DNA of 64,000 bases, taken from Pseudomonas fluorescens. GTDB taxonomy: Bacteria; Pseudomonadota; Gammaproteobacteria; Pseudomonadales; Pseudomonadaceae. Under the pieces are notes generated by a model. It did no database searches. It had not been told where the DNA came from and was given only the letters and a program-made list of their open reading frames with translations. Made by a program: the position numbers and the translations under genes. The stretch is from contig NZ_CP012831.1 in assembly GCF_001307275.1 (NCBI RefSeq), forward strand, positions 5,572,501-5,636,500. Reading direction: 5' to 3'. Positions 24,867 through 33,888 of this stretch are shown here, one piece after another; within the stretch, counting starts at the first letter, position 1, and the number at the start of each line of letters is the position of its first letter.

Positions 24867-25820
24867 GTGTGTGTGCGCTTGAACATCTTCAGCATCGCTT
24901 CCCCTGATGCCACGCCCCAGGCCCGATTGGCCAGCGAGGCCCGAGATTGGCTGATCCTGCTGACCTCGGGGCGCGCCACCGTGGCCGATGCCCGGGCCTT
25001 GCGCCTGTGGTGCGGGCAAAGTCCCGAACATGCGCAGGCCTTTGAACAGGCCAAGGCGCTGTGGCATGGGCTGCAACCTGCCGCCGCAGCGTTGCAGGCG
25101 CCTCGGCATTTCGGTCGTCGGGCGTTGTTGGGTGGCGCCCTCGCGGCATCGGCGGCTTTCCTGCTGATCCGCGCCACGGTGCCCGGCGGTGTTTCCGGGC
25201 TGGGGGCCGACTACATCACCGAGGTCGGCGAACAGCGCCGAGTGGAATGGGGCGAGGGCGTCAGCCTGGAGCTCAACACCCAGACCCGTCTCAGCCGTCG
25301 CGCGCTGGCCGATGGCGGGCAAGGGTTGGAATTGCTCAGTGGCGAAATTGAAGTGCAGGGGCGCAGTGCCCAGGTGGTCAGCGTCCAGGCCGGCACCGGT
25401 TGGATCAGCGCCGCCCGGGCACGCTTCAACATCCGCTACACCGGCCAGAGCGTCTGCGCGACCTGCCTGGAGGGTGTGGTGCAGGTCGAAGTGCAAGGCC
25501 AGCGGTTTCGCCTGGAACCGGGTATGCAACTGACTTACGACCCTCACCAGGTGGGCGCGCCCAAGCGTGCGGATGTGTCGGCCGCCATTGCCTGGCGTGA
25601 GCAGGTGCTGGTGTTCAACGACGCGACCCTGGCCAGCGTCATCGATGAAATCAACCGCTACCGTCCCGGCATGTTGCTGCTGCTCAACCGCGAACTGGGC
25701 CAGCGCAAGGTCCAGGCACGGTTTCGCCTCGACCAGTTGGCGGGCGTGGCGCTGTTGATCCGCGATGCCTACGGCGCCAAATGCACCGAGTTGCCGGGTG
25801 GGGTGGTGGTGCTGAGCTGA
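24867..25820 (+). CDS. vreR: VreR-like FecR-type anti-sigma factor
   Basis: About 317 residues from GTG 24867; GTG 24873 and TTG 24879 (MNIFSIASPD) are equally possible starts. A cytoplasmic DUF4880-type N-domain lies at about residues 20-70 (ARDWLILLTSGRATVADARA). A membrane segment follows at about 88-105 (GGALAASAAFLLIRATV), then a periplasmic FecR domain at about 110-215 (GEQRRVEWGEGVSLELNTQT). The C-terminal part (VIDEINRYRPGMLLLLNREL) is STN-like. It would hold VreI inactive at the membrane and receive the VreA signal. Confidence 0.88.
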   Translation: MCVRLNIFSIASPDATPQARLASEARDWLILLTSGRATVADARALRLWCGQSPEHAQAFEQAKALWHGLQPAAAALQAPRHFGRRALLGGALAASAAFLLIRATVPGGVSGLGADYITEVGEQRRVEWGEGVSLELNTQTRLSRRALADGGQGLELLSGEIEVQGRSAQVVSVQAGTGWISAARARFNIRYTGQSVCATCLEGVVQVEVQGQRFRLEPGMQLTYDPHQVGAPKRADVSAAIAWREQVLVFNDATLASVIDEINRYRPGMLLLLNRELGQRKVQARFRLDQLAGVALLIRDAYGAKCTELPGGVVVLS

Positions 25821-25843
25821 GGCCGGCGATGCCTGGCGGGCCT

Positions 25844-26004
25844 CATCGCGAGCAAGCTCAGCTCCCACAGAGGATTGTGGGCGGATGCTGAATCTGTGGG
25901 GCCCCACGAACTCCTGTGGGAGCTGAGCTTGCTCGCGATGAGGGCGGCACACTCAATCCAGATGCAAGCTGACCAACCGCTATCGCGAGCTTACTCCTGC
26001 AAGG
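25844..26004. repeat. Cluster of REP units between vreR and hxcW
   Basis: Three REP units of the TGTGGGAGCTGAGCTTGCTC variety: an inverted pair plus a third, decayed inverted copy (TATCGCGAGCTTACTCCTGC). They lie between convergent vreR and hxcW and probably serve as the 3' border of both. Confidence 0.82.
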
Positions 26005-26047
26005 GGCCTGTGTTGGGCTCTGGCCTTGAAGGTCCTCCAGTAACCGC

Positions 26048-26659
26048 CTAATCCAGCGGCCCCAACACCTGTCGATACGTTTCGGCCCCCTGAGATGTCT
26101 GGCGAGTCAGGCTGACCTCGATGCCCGTCGGGTTTTCCTGGCGGTTGCCGCTGAGTTTGCGCCAGCCTTTTTCCGTGTCCCAGTACCGCAGGCCGGCGTC
26201 GCTGACGTCACTGAGCACGGCCACGCCCGGGCCGGGTGCGGGCAGGGGGTAACGGTTGCGGGCCTGGCCCTGGGCGCGGTAAAGCGTGTCGCCCTTGAGC
26301 CACCAGCGCACCCGTTGCAGCTCGCCTTCCTGGGCCGCCGCCACGCGGATCACATCCAGGCGAAAGCCCCGACCTTCGGTGCTGCGCACGGTGAGGGCGG
26401 GCGGGGCGGTCGAGGGCTGGTCGTCGACGCCGGGTTTGACCGGTTCGCTCAGCTCGATGCTGGCGCGCAGGGCCACGTCGCGCTCCAGTTGGTTCAGCAC
26501 CCGCAGCAGCGCTTCGGTCTGCTCGGTACTGGCCTGCAAATGGCTGTCGGCACGGGTCACGCTGTCCAGCCCGCGCCAGGCGATCAGGCTGACCACCGCC
26601 ATCAGCAGGATCGCCACCATCACCTCCAGCAAAGTGAAGCCGTTCTCCCGGGCGCTCAT
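26048..26659 (-). CDS. hxcW: Type II secretion minor pseudopilin (GspJ family)
   Basis: 203 residues from ATG 26659, overlapping the hxcU stop as ATGA. A longer frame through hxcU to 27196 is rejected. The prepilin peptidase site is G/FTLLEVMVAILLMAVVSLIA near residue 7, with the conserved Glu at +5. A GspJ-type globular domain follows. It would cap the pseudopilus with HxcV and HxcX. The gene is last in the hxcU-hxcW pair, which is transcribed opposite to most of the cluster, as in P. aeruginosa. Confidence 0.88.
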   Translation of the reverse strand: MSARENGFTLLEVMVAILLMAVVSLIAWRGLDSVTRADSHLQASTEQTEALLRVLNQLERDVALRASIELSEPVKPGVDDQPSTAPPALTVRSTEGRGFRLDVIRVAAAQEGELQRVRWWLKGDTLYRAQGQARNRYPLPAPGPGVAVLSDVSDAGLRYWDTEKGWRKLSGNRQENPTGIEVSLTRQTSQGAETYRQVLGPLD

Positions 26660-27108
26660 TGGAGTTGCACCCGCCCGGCGGAACTGCGTTGCACAGTGAG
26701 ACTGTTCTGGCCGTCCGACAAACGGATCTGCAAGGGTTCGCCGATCCATTCGGCATTCAACACGACCCGCTGCCTGGGTTCCACGCGCACTTCCATCGAC
26801 GGACTCTGCCAGCGACGTCGACGCAGTTGCGGGTCGTCCTCGAAGCGATCGACCCCGGTGCCCCGGTCCGCGCGGCGACTGAAGCCAAAGCCCTTGGCAT
26901 CCCAGCGCCAGGTAATCGGCCGTCCGTCGCTGCGTGCTTCGGTCTGGGCCAGTTGCAACAGCTGCACCAGCCGTTCGCCATCCTGGCGCAGCAACTTCAA
27001 CGGGTCCGGCTTGATGCTCAGGCTCACGGCGGCACTGGCGATGCCGATGATCACCAGCACCACCATCAATTCGATCAGGGTAAAACCGCGTTGCTTGCCG
27101 AGGTTCAT
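26656..27108 (-). CDS. hxcU: Type II secretion minor pseudopilin (GspH family)
   Basis: 150 residues. The short leader MNLGKQRG precedes the cleavage and methylation motif FTLIELMVVLVIIGIASA with Glu at +5. A GspH-type beta domain follows. It is divergent from hxcP, whose start lies 117 bp away, and overlaps hxcW by 4 bp. Processing requires the prepilin peptidase PilD/XcpA, which is not encoded in this window and is normally shared with type IV pili. Confidence 0.9.
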   Translation of the reverse strand: MNLGKQRGFTLIELMVVLVIIGIASAAVSLSIKPDPLKLLRQDGERLVQLLQLAQTEARSDGRPITWRWDAKGFGFSRRADRGTGVDRFEDDPQLRRRRWQSPSMEVRVEPRQRVVLNAEWIGEPLQIRLSDGQNSLTVQRSSAGRVQLQ

Positions 27109-27225
27109 GTGCGCTCCTTTGCGTGAGCGTCATCCTGCACGGTGAAGATGATAGGGATGTGAAATAAAACGGAGAGAATTGACGCGTACGCTGCAACTTG
27201 GAATCAAAAAAAGGAGATTCAGGCC

Positions 27226-27696
27226 ATGGCGTTCATCGAGCGTGTGTCCCCGGCGCAAATCGTCCAGGTCGTGGGCTTGTTGGCGGCGTTGGCCGGGGTG
27301 GCGACCTGGTCTTCGCTGCTGCTCACCTCGGCCGAGTCGCGCACGCCGGACGTCGCCCCGCAGCGCATGGCCGAGCGTTCCGATAACCCGGCGTTGCAAT
27401 GGTTCTCCAACCAGCCGGCACCGGTGGACATCAAGGTCAGCGGCGTGCTGGCCGGTACCCACGCCGCCGTGGCGATCCTCAGCCTCAACGACGGGCCGCC
27501 GCGCAGTTTCCTGGTGGGTGAAAGGGTGGCCCAAGGCGTACGGTTGGTGGCGATCGAGGCGCAGGCGGTGGTCATCGAACGTGGCAATGAGCAGACCCGG
27601 CTGGTCCTGGCCCGGTTGCCGGATTCGGTGGTTTTGCCCTCGCTGTGGGAGCAAGGCTTGCCCGCGATGAAGACGGTGCAGTCTCCGAGGAAATGA
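27226..27696 (+). CDS. hxcP: Type II secretion inner-membrane clamp protein (GspC family)
   Basis: 156 residues. One N-terminal membrane segment (about 10-32, VVGLLAALAGVATWSSLLL) precedes an HR domain at about residues 60-135 (DIKVSGVLAGTHAAVAILSL, RSFLVGERVAQGVRLVAIEA), which contacts the secretin. No PDZ or coiled-coil domain follows, so it is a short GspC. The last 16 or so residues (LWEQGLPAMKTVQSPRK) are encoded by a REP element, indicating a REP-displaced stop. It sits alone on the plus strand between hxcU and hxcV. Confidence 0.88.
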   Translation: MAFIERVSPAQIVQVVGLLAALAGVATWSSLLLTSAESRTPDVAPQRMAERSDNPALQWFSNQPAPVDIKVSGVLAGTHAAVAILSLNDGPPRSFLVGERVAQGVRLVAIEAQAVVIERGNEQTRLVLARLPDSVVLPSLWEQGLPAMKTVQSPRK

Positions 27697-27730
27697 GGCG
27701 CCTGCATCGCGGGCAAGCCTTGCTCCCATA
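27644..27730. repeat. REP pair, CAAGGCTTGCCCGCGATG variant, overlapping hxcP
   Basis: Inverted pair of TGTGGGAGCAAGGCTTGCCC units. The first copy forms the 3' end of hxcP, the spacer holds the stop codon, and the second copy lies before the convergent hxcV stop. The same variant recurs at 62183-62270. Confidence 0.88.
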
Positions 27731-27771
27731 GATAAACCCCTCGTCACAGAGGATGTGTTAATCCACGCCAT

Positions 27772-28149
27772 TCAAGGTTTGTCCCGGCTGACCAACGTCT
27801 CCAGCCGAGCCAGCGGCGGGGCTTCGCGACTGCGGTCCGACACGCTCAGTTCAACCCGCAGCAGCCGGCCGTTTTCCGCCGGGCGCAGGGTCTGTTCGCA
27901 GCGCAGCAGCAAGCGCCCCTGGTCGCATTCGAACACTTTGGAACCCTGGGCAAAACGGCCTTCCAGGCGCAACTGCGCCAGTTGGCTGCGAGCGGCCAGC
28001 AGGGCGATGGATTTGTCCCGCAGCAGGCCGTTGCTCTGGGTCATCACTGCCGCCACGCGCACGGCGGCCGACATGGCCACGGCGATGATCGCCAGGGCCA
28101 CCAGCACTTCGATCAGGGTGAAGCCGGCTTGCGGAGCAGGGCGTGGCAT
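27772..28149 (-). CDS. hxcV: Type II secretion minor pseudopilin (GspI family)
   Basis: 125 residues. The leader MPRPAPQAG is followed by FTLIEVLVALAIIAVAMSAA with Glu at +5. A small globular domain with two Cys (FECDQGRLLLRCEQT) follows and is typical of GspI. It would form the pseudopilus tip with GspJ and GspK. It is divergent from hxcT, with a 148-bp gap between the start codons that holds their promoters. Confidence 0.88.
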   Translation of the reverse strand: MPRPAPQAGFTLIEVLVALAIIAVAMSAAVRVAAVMTQSNGLLRDKSIALLAARSQLAQLRLEGRFAQGSKVFECDQGRLLLRCEQTLRPAENGRLLRVELSVSDRSREAPPLARLETLVSRDKP

Positions 28150-28297
28150 GGCGCGGGCTCAGGTGCGAGGGCAGCCTTCAAGGGTAGCCGGCGTTCGTGA
28201 CCGATTGACGACGCAAGCTCCTGAGCAATTTCAATATCACTGACATATTTTCTTGCAACACTGCGCCTCGAATCGAATCCAGCGAAGGACCGTCGAG

Positions 28298-28747
28298 ATG
28301 CAGATCGCCCGTTACAACGCCCGTTCCCAAGGCCCTCGCGGGCAGCGGGGTTTCACCCTGATCGAAATCATGGTCGTGGTGGTGATCCTCGGCATCCTGG
28401 CGGCGATGGTGGTGCCCAAGGTCCTCGACCGCCCCGACCAGGCGCGGGCAACGGCGGCGAAACAGGACATTGGCGGCCTGATGCAAGCCTTGAAGCTGTA
28501 TCGTCTGGACCACGGCAGTTACCCGAGCATGAACCAGGGTCTCAAGGTGCTGGTGGAGAAACCGGCCGATGCGAAAAACGGCACCTGGCGCTCCTACCTC
28601 GAGCGCCTGCCCAACGACCCTTGGGGCCGCCCCTACAACTACCTCAACCCCGGTGCCAACGGCGAAGTCGATATCTTTTCCCTGGGGGCCGACGGCCAGC
28701 CTGATGGCGACGGCGTGAATGCCGACATTGGCTCCTGGCAGCTGTAA
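28298..28747 (+). CDS. hxcT: Type II secretion major pseudopilin (GspG family)
   Basis: 149 residues from ATG 28298; an in-frame extension to 28253 is rejected. The cleavage site is RG/FTLIEIMVVVVILGILAAMV near residue 17. The C-terminal globular domain carries the GspG pattern NDPWGRPYNYLNPG and FSLGADGQPDGDGVNADIGS, which includes the calcium-binding loop. As the major pseudopilin it should be made in the largest amount. It heads the colinear run hxcT-X-Y-Z-Q-R-S. The pair TGACAT with an AATNTCA-like stretch upstream (28229-28246) is a candidate promoter element. Confidence 0.93.
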   Translation: MQIARYNARSQGPRGQRGFTLIEIMVVVVILGILAAMVVPKVLDRPDQARATAAKQDIGGLMQALKLYRLDHGSYPSMNQGLKVLVEKPADAKNGTWRSYLERLPNDPWGRPYNYLNPGANGEVDIFSLGADGQPDGDGVNADIGSWQL

Positions 28748-28752
28748 GGGCG

Positions 28753-29742
28753 ATGATGCGAACGGATTCGCCCCTCGCGGCGAAGCAGCGCGGCATGGCG
28801 GTGATCAGTGCCTTGCTGATCGCCGCCGTGGTGGCGGTCATCGCCGGCGGCATGCTGACCCGCCAGACCCTGTTCACTCGCAGCCTGGAGGCCGAGCAGT
28901 TGCGTGTCCAGGGCACGGCGCGGTTGCAGGGCGGCCTGCAACTGAGTCGCCAGTTGCTCCGGGATGCCCGCCAGCGCGATCCACTGACGCGCTTCGGCCA
29001 ACCCTGGGCCAAACCCATCGTGATACCGGGTTCAGGCCAGATCGACACACCGTTCGAAGGCCAGTTGGAAGATGAGCAAGGCAAGTTCAACCTGCGCAAC
29101 CTCGTCGCCAATGAGCGCGTGGACGAGGAGCAAGTGCGCGCCTTCGAACGCCTGTGCCAGCAGTTGGGCGTGGCCGCGACGGTTCGCACGCGTATCGTCG
29201 ACAGGGTGGTCGAGGCCTATCCGCGCCTGTTGAATCCGCAGCGGGTGGACCAGGCGCCAAAGACCAATACGTTCAACAGTGGTCGCGAAACGTCGCCCCA
29301 GGCCGACGATACGCCACTGGCCCCGACGCGGCCGATGCTGCGCACCTTGCAAGACTTGCGCAGCGTCAAAGGCGTCACCACGCGGTTACTGGACACACTG
29401 GCGCCTTACGTGACGATCCTGCCCACCAACACCTGGCTCAATGGCAACACCGCCAGTGCCCCGGTGCTGGCCGCCTACGTGCCGGGGCTGTCCCTGCAAC
29501 GGGCCGAGGCACTGGTCAGGGAGCGTGACGGCGGCCATTGGTTTATCAACCGCGGGGATTTCGTCAATCGCCTGCGCATGCCGGAGCTGGAGACCGCCAG
29601 CGTCAAGGTCGGCATCACCAGCGACTGGTTCCGTCTGCGGGGGCAGGCGCGCAGTGGTCAGCGGCGGGTCGAACTGGAAGCTTTGCTGCAACGCACCGAG
29701 GACCGCTTGCCCCAGGTGATCTGGTCAAGGGTGGGGGTATGA
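28753..29742 (+). CDS. hxcX: Type II secretion minor pseudopilin GspK family
   Basis: 329 residues, 5 bp behind hxcT. The cleavage region is KQRG/MAVISALLIAAVVAVIAGGM near residue 14. As expected for GspK, the otherwise conserved Glu at +5 is absent (Ser here). The large alpha domain has the helix-hairpin-helix-type motif PTRPMLRTLQDLRSVKGV. The stop overlaps the hxcY start (ATGA). Confidence 0.9.
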   Translation: MMRTDSPLAAKQRGMAVISALLIAAVVAVIAGGMLTRQTLFTRSLEAEQLRVQGTARLQGGLQLSRQLLRDARQRDPLTRFGQPWAKPIVIPGSGQIDTPFEGQLEDEQGKFNLRNLVANERVDEEQVRAFERLCQQLGVAATVRTRIVDRVVEAYPRLLNPQRVDQAPKTNTFNSGRETSPQADDTPLAPTRPMLRTLQDLRSVKGVTTRLLDTLAPYVTILPTNTWLNGNTASAPVLAAYVPGLSLQRAEALVRERDGGHWFINRGDFVNRLRMPELETASVKVGITSDWFRLRGQARSGQRRVELEALLQRTEDRLPQVIWSRVGV

Positions 29743-30920
29743 CGCGCTTGCGTATCGCCCTGGCGCCGCTGGGCTGCCTGGACCTCGACAGCCCGCTGGC
29801 GTTTGCCTGGCTGGATCGCCACGGCCAGGTCCGCGAGCAAGGCCGCAGCAGCCTTCGTGCGTTGGGCCAGCGGGGTAAAAACCTTTCGGTGGAGTGTTTC
29901 CTTCATCCCCGCGACAGCGTGTTGACCCGCCTGGAGTTGCCGCTGTTGCCGGCGGCCAAGATCAGCGCCGCGGTGACGTGCGCGGCCCAGGCCCTGATGC
30001 TCGGCGCCAGCGAACACATGCAGGTGGCCCATAGCCCGCGCGACATTGACGGGCAGGTGCAGATTACCTGGCTGGACCGTGAATCCCTCGCCAATCTCGG
30101 ACGGCTAGTGCACCAGGCCGGCATGAAACTGCGCGGCCTCTACCCGGCGGCCTACGCCTTGCCGGTGCTGTCGGGGCCGGTGGCCTGCATCGAGGACGAC
30201 CATCTGCTGGTGCGCCATGGCCTGCAGCACGCCGTGGTGCAACCGTTGCAGGAGGAGGCGCTGGACGAGTGGTTGCTGGAAACGGGGGCTGGGCTGCACT
30301 GGATCGGCGCCGCGCCGGCACAATCTTCCTTCGACACTTTGGCGGAAGGCCAACGCTGGACTGGCCCTGCACCGGGCTGGGGCTTGCATGCCGGTCTTGC
30401 ACGCAACGCCGTCGAGCGCGGTGGCTGGGGCCGGGCGGTGGCGATCTGCGCGACAGCGCTGGCGGTGTGGGTGGTCGGGTTGAACCTCTATGCAGCCCGC
30501 GAAGCGGCCCAGGGCCAACGGCTCAAGGCGCAGATGAGCCAGCGGGTGAAACAGGCGTTCCCTGAGTTGCCGGTGATCCTCAACCCGTTGCAACAGGCTC
30601 GCCAGCAGATCGCTGCGCGCCAGAGCGGTGCGGCGACCGATCCGGCCCAACGCTTTGCCAGCCTGGTGCAGCAGGCGGGCAGCGCCATGCCGTTCATGAG
30701 CGGCAATGTCCAGGCGTTGGTGTTCGAGAACGGTGAGTTGCGCCTGACTGTCGTGGCCGAGGCGCAGAAAACCGCCGCCGAAGAGGATTGGAAAATCCCC
30801 CTGGCCCAGGCCGGCATCGACGTCGTCGCCATCGACCAGGGCTGGCGCCTGCGGGTGGCCGCGGCCGGCCAGGGTACGCAGGACGCCTCCGACGAAACCC
30901 CGGACACCGACGATGAATAA
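29739..30920 (+). CDS. hxcY: Type II secretion platform protein GspL family
   Basis: 393 residues from ATG 29739. A cytoplasmic actin-like domain (about residues 1-240) contains CIEDDHLLVRHGLQHAVVQP. One membrane segment (about 232-250, AVAICATALAVWVVGLNLYA) and a periplasmic ferredoxin-like domain follow, with an acidic tail (DASDETPDTDDE). It links the ATPase HxcR to the pseudopilus machinery. It overlaps hxcX by 4 bp and hxcZ by 8 bp. Confidence 0.87.
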   Translation: MTRLRIALAPLGCLDLDSPLAFAWLDRHGQVREQGRSSLRALGQRGKNLSVECFLHPRDSVLTRLELPLLPAAKISAAVTCAAQALMLGASEHMQVAHSPRDIDGQVQITWLDRESLANLGRLVHQAGMKLRGLYPAAYALPVLSGPVACIEDDHLLVRHGLQHAVVQPLQEEALDEWLLETGAGLHWIGAAPAQSSFDTLAEGQRWTGPAPGWGLHAGLARNAVERGGWGRAVAICATALAVWVVGLNLYAAREAAQGQRLKAQMSQRVKQAFPELPVILNPLQQARQQIAARQSGAATDPAQRFASLVQQAGSAMPFMSGNVQALVFENGELRLTVVAEAQKTAAEEDWKIPLAQAGIDVVAIDQGWRLRVAAAGQGTQDASDETPDTDDE

Positions 30921-31488
30921 GCACTCCCTGGCACTGGCGCGGGTCCGTTGGCAAACCTTTCGCACGCGCTTGCGCACGTTCTGGCAGGGGCTTGCCGTGC
31001 GCGAACAAGCTGCCGTGGCTCTGGCTGCGCTGGTGTTGGGCGGCTGTCTGGTCTGGCTCGCGCTGATCCAGCCACCGCTCAAGACCATCGCCTACTGGCA
31101 AGCCGAAACCCCGAAGCTGCGATCCCAGACCGAGGCCCTCGAAGTGCTGTTGCGTGACGTCGCCGGGCCGGCGCAAGGCCTGCCCCTTGAAGCCGCCTTG
31201 CGCCAGAGCCTGGACGCCAGCGGCTTGAGCCAGCACTACCAATTGCAAGCGCCCGGTACCGAGCGCCCCGGCGCCTGGCAGCTCACGTTCGACCAGGCCC
31301 CGGCGGAGGCGGTCATCAGCTGGCTGCTGGGCAATCCACGGCAATTTTCCCTGGAGGTGATCGAAGCCCGTTTACAGCGCACTGCCCTTGCCAATCCCGA
31401 TAACCACGACAACCTCGACAACAGCGCCGGCACACTGTCCGGAACCGTTCGCATGGATCAGGCGCAAAGCGCTAAGGAAGCTTCATGA
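30913..31488 (+). CDS. hxcZ: Type II secretion platform protein GspM family
   Basis: 191 residues. A basic cytoplasmic tip, one membrane segment (about residues 33-53, AVALAALVLGGCLVWLALIQ) and a periplasmic ferredoxin-like domain (LQAPGTERPGAWQLTFDQAP) are the GspM plan. It pairs with HxcY. The overlaps with hxcY (8 bp) and hxcQ (ATGA) show translational coupling. Confidence 0.87.
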   Translation: MNKHSLALARVRWQTFRTRLRTFWQGLAVREQAAVALAALVLGGCLVWLALIQPPLKTIAYWQAETPKLRSQTEALEVLLRDVAGPAQGLPLEAALRQSLDASGLSQHYQLQAPGTERPGAWQLTFDQAPAEAVISWLLGNPRQFSLEVIEARLQRTALANPDNHDNLDNSAGTLSGTVRMDQAQSAKEAS

Positions 31489-33845
31489 AAGGGGCCCGAT
31501 ACCCACGTCATTGGCGCAAGGCCGCGCCGCTGTTGTTGCTGGCGTTGAGTGCGTGCAACAGCACGCCGCCCGCGTCGCAGCCACCGTTGCTGGTGGACAG
31601 CGAGCTGGGTATTCCATTGGGGAGTACCCAGCGCAGCGGCGATGCATTGCTCGATCGCCAGCGGGCCCAGGACCTGCGTGAGCGCAAGCCCGCGGTGCGG
31701 CATCAGGTCGATCTCACCGCCCGTGCCCGAGAGCCCCGCAGCAATGCGCCGGCGCGCACGCCCCTGGGGGATCAACCGGTGACGCTGAATTTCGTCGAGG
31801 CGGATATCCAGGCGGTGGTGCGGGCCTTGTCCCGTTCCACTGGCCAACAGTTCCTGGTGGACCCGCGGGTCAAGGGCAACCTGACGCTGGTGTCCGAAGG
31901 CCAGGTCCCGGCTCACCAGGCCTACGACATGCTGCTGGCCGCGCTGCGCATGCAAGGCTTCAGCGTGGTAGACGTGGGCGGCGTGGCCCAGGTGGTGCCG
32001 GAGGCCGATGCCAAGCTGTTGGGTGGGCCGATCTACAGCGCCGACAAACCGGCCGGCAACGGCATGCTGACGCGCACCTTCCGCCTGCAATACGAAAACG
32101 CGGTGAACCTGATTCCGGTACTGCGCCCGATCGTGTCGCCGAACAACCCGATCAATGCCTACCCGGGCAACAACACCATTGTCGTCACCGATTACGCCGA
32201 AAACCTGTCGCGGGTGGCGCAGCTCATCGAAGGCATCGACACCCCGAGTGCCATCGACACCGATGTGGTGCCGATCCACAACGGCATCGCCGTCGACATC
32301 GCGCAAATGGTCTCTGACCTGCTGGAAAACCAGGGCGGCGACCAGACCCAGAAGATCAACGTGATCGGCGATCCGCGCTCCAATTCCATCATCATCCGCG
32401 CCGGCAGCCCCGAGCGCACGGAGCTGGCGCGCAACCTGATCTACAAGCTCGATAACGCTCAGAACAACCCGAGCAACCTGCACGTGGTGTACCTGCGCAA
32501 CGCCCAGGCCGGCAAGCTGGCCCAGGCCCTGCGCGGCTTGCTCACCGGGGAAAGCGAAGGCGAGGGCAACGACAACTCGCGCTCGGTCCTCAGTGGCATG
32601 GGCGCCAATACCAACGGACAGAGTGGACAGGGCAGCAGTGGCGATGGCACTGGCAGCACCACCAGCGGCAGTGCGTCGACCAGCGGCAACGGCTACGCCC
32701 AGGGCAGCAACGGGGCAACCTCCGCTTCGACGAAAAACGAACAGAGCACCGCTTTCAGCGCCGGCGGTGTCACCATCCAGGCCGACGCCACCACCAACAC
32801 CTTGCTGATCTCCGCGCCGGACCCGCTGTACCGCAACCTGCGGGAAGTCATCGACCTGCTGGACCAGCGTCGCGCCCAAGTGGTGATCGAGAGCCTGATC
32901 GTCGAGGTCGGCGAGGACGACGCCAGCGAATTCGGCGTGCAATGGCAGACCGGCAACCTCGGTGGCAGCGGGGTGATCGGCGGGGTCAATCTCGGCGGCA
33001 GCGGGCTCAACCTCAACGGCAAGACCAGCATCGATGTCTTGCCCCAGGGCCTGAACCTCGGCGTGGTCAACGGCACCGTGGACATTCCCGGCATCGGCAA
33101 GATCCTCGACCTCAAGGTCCTGGCCCGGGCCTTGAAGAGCAAGGGCGGCACCAACGTGCTGTCGACGCCGAACCTGCTGACCCTGGACAACGAAGCGGCG
33201 AGCATTTTCGTCGGCCAGACCATTCCCTTCGTCAGCGGCAGCTACGTCACGGGCGGGGGCGGCACCAGCAACAACCCGTTCCAGACCGTGACCCGCGAGG
33301 AGGTGGGTTTGAAGCTCAATGTCCGGCCGCAGATTTCCGAAGGCGGGACGGTCAAGCTCGACATCTACCAGGAGGTCAGCAGCGTCGATAATCGCGCCTC
33401 GAGCACCACGGGTATCGTCACCAACAAGCGCGCCATCGACACCAGCATCCTGCTCGACGACGGGCAGATCATGGTCCTTGGCGGGCTGCTGCAGGATGGC
33501 TACAGCCAGAGCAACGACGCGGTACCGTGGCTGTCGACGATTCCCGGGATCGGCGCGCTGTTTCGTAACGAACGGCGGCAGATCACCAAGACCAACCTGA
33601 TGGTGTTCCTGCGGCCCTATATCATCCGCGACACGGCGGCGGGACGCGGCATTACCCTCAACCGCTACGACTTCATGCGCCGCGCCCAGGGCCTGCTGCA
33701 ACCGGATCGCAGCTGGGCAATGCCGGACATGCAGGCGCCGCAACTGCCGGCCTCGGCGAGGGCGATCCCGGGGACGCCGCCTGCCGGGCCGCAGATGCCC
33801 AGGGCGGTGATCAAGGCGGTGCCGGTCGAAGGAGGCACTCGCTGA
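31485..33845 (+). CDS. hxcQ: Type II secretion secretin, lipoprotein type (GspD family)
   Basis: 786 residues. The N-terminal signal ends in a lipobox (LALSAC, Cys24 followed by Asn, an outer-membrane signal). This agrees with reports that P. aeruginosa HxcQ is a self-piloting lipoprotein. N-domains (about 95-360: VTLNFVEADIQAVVRALSRS, NPINAYPGNNTIVVTDYAEN, IDTDVVPIHNGIAVDIAQMV) lead to a Gly/Ser/Thr-rich insert (about 365-425). The secretin barrel has VNGTVDIPGIGKILDLKVLA, the VFLRPYII end and the LSTPNLLTLDNEAA motif. A Pro-rich tail closes the protein. It forms the outer-membrane channel of the Hxc system. Confidence 0.94.
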   Translation: MKGARYPRHWRKAAPLLLLALSACNSTPPASQPPLLVDSELGIPLGSTQRSGDALLDRQRAQDLRERKPAVRHQVDLTARAREPRSNAPARTPLGDQPVTLNFVEADIQAVVRALSRSTGQQFLVDPRVKGNLTLVSEGQVPAHQAYDMLLAALRMQGFSVVDVGGVAQVVPEADAKLLGGPIYSADKPAGNGMLTRTFRLQYENAVNLIPVLRPIVSPNNPINAYPGNNTIVVTDYAENLSRVAQLIEGIDTPSAIDTDVVPIHNGIAVDIAQMVSDLLENQGGDQTQKINVIGDPRSNSIIIRAGSPERTELARNLIYKLDNAQNNPSNLHVVYLRNAQAGKLAQALRGLLTGESEGEGNDNSRSVLSGMGANTNGQSGQGSSGDGTGSTTSGSASTSGNGYAQGSNGATSASTKNEQSTAFSAGGVTIQADATTNTLLISAPDPLYRNLREVIDLLDQRRAQVVIESLIVEVGEDDASEFGVQWQTGNLGGSGVIGGVNLGGSGLNLNGKTSIDVLPQGLNLGVVNGTVDIPGIGKILDLKVLARALKSKGGTNVLSTPNLLTLDNEAASIFVGQTIPFVSGSYVTGGGGTSNNPFQTVTREEVGLKLNVRPQISEGGTVKLDIYQEVSSVDNRASSTTGIVTNKRAIDTSILLDDGQIMVLGGLLQDGYSQSNDAVPWLSTIPGIGALFRNERRQITKTNLMVFLRPYIIRDTAAGRGITLNRYDFMRRAQGLLQPDRSWAMPDMQAPQLPASARAIPGTPPAGPQMPRAVIKAVPVEGGTR

Positions 33846-33888
33846 TGAACATCAGCGGCATGCACAAAGCTGAGGCCAGCCCAAGACA

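Noticed and set aside
25844..26004. A minus-strand frame through vreI/vreR and the REP cluster (24861-25952)
   Set aside because: It overlaps vreR antisense, begins in REP sequence, and has no domain signature.
31458..33743. A 761-codon antisense frame over hxcQ
   Set aside because: It is a shadow of the secretin gene, whose domains, lipobox and operon overlaps are unambiguous on the plus strand.
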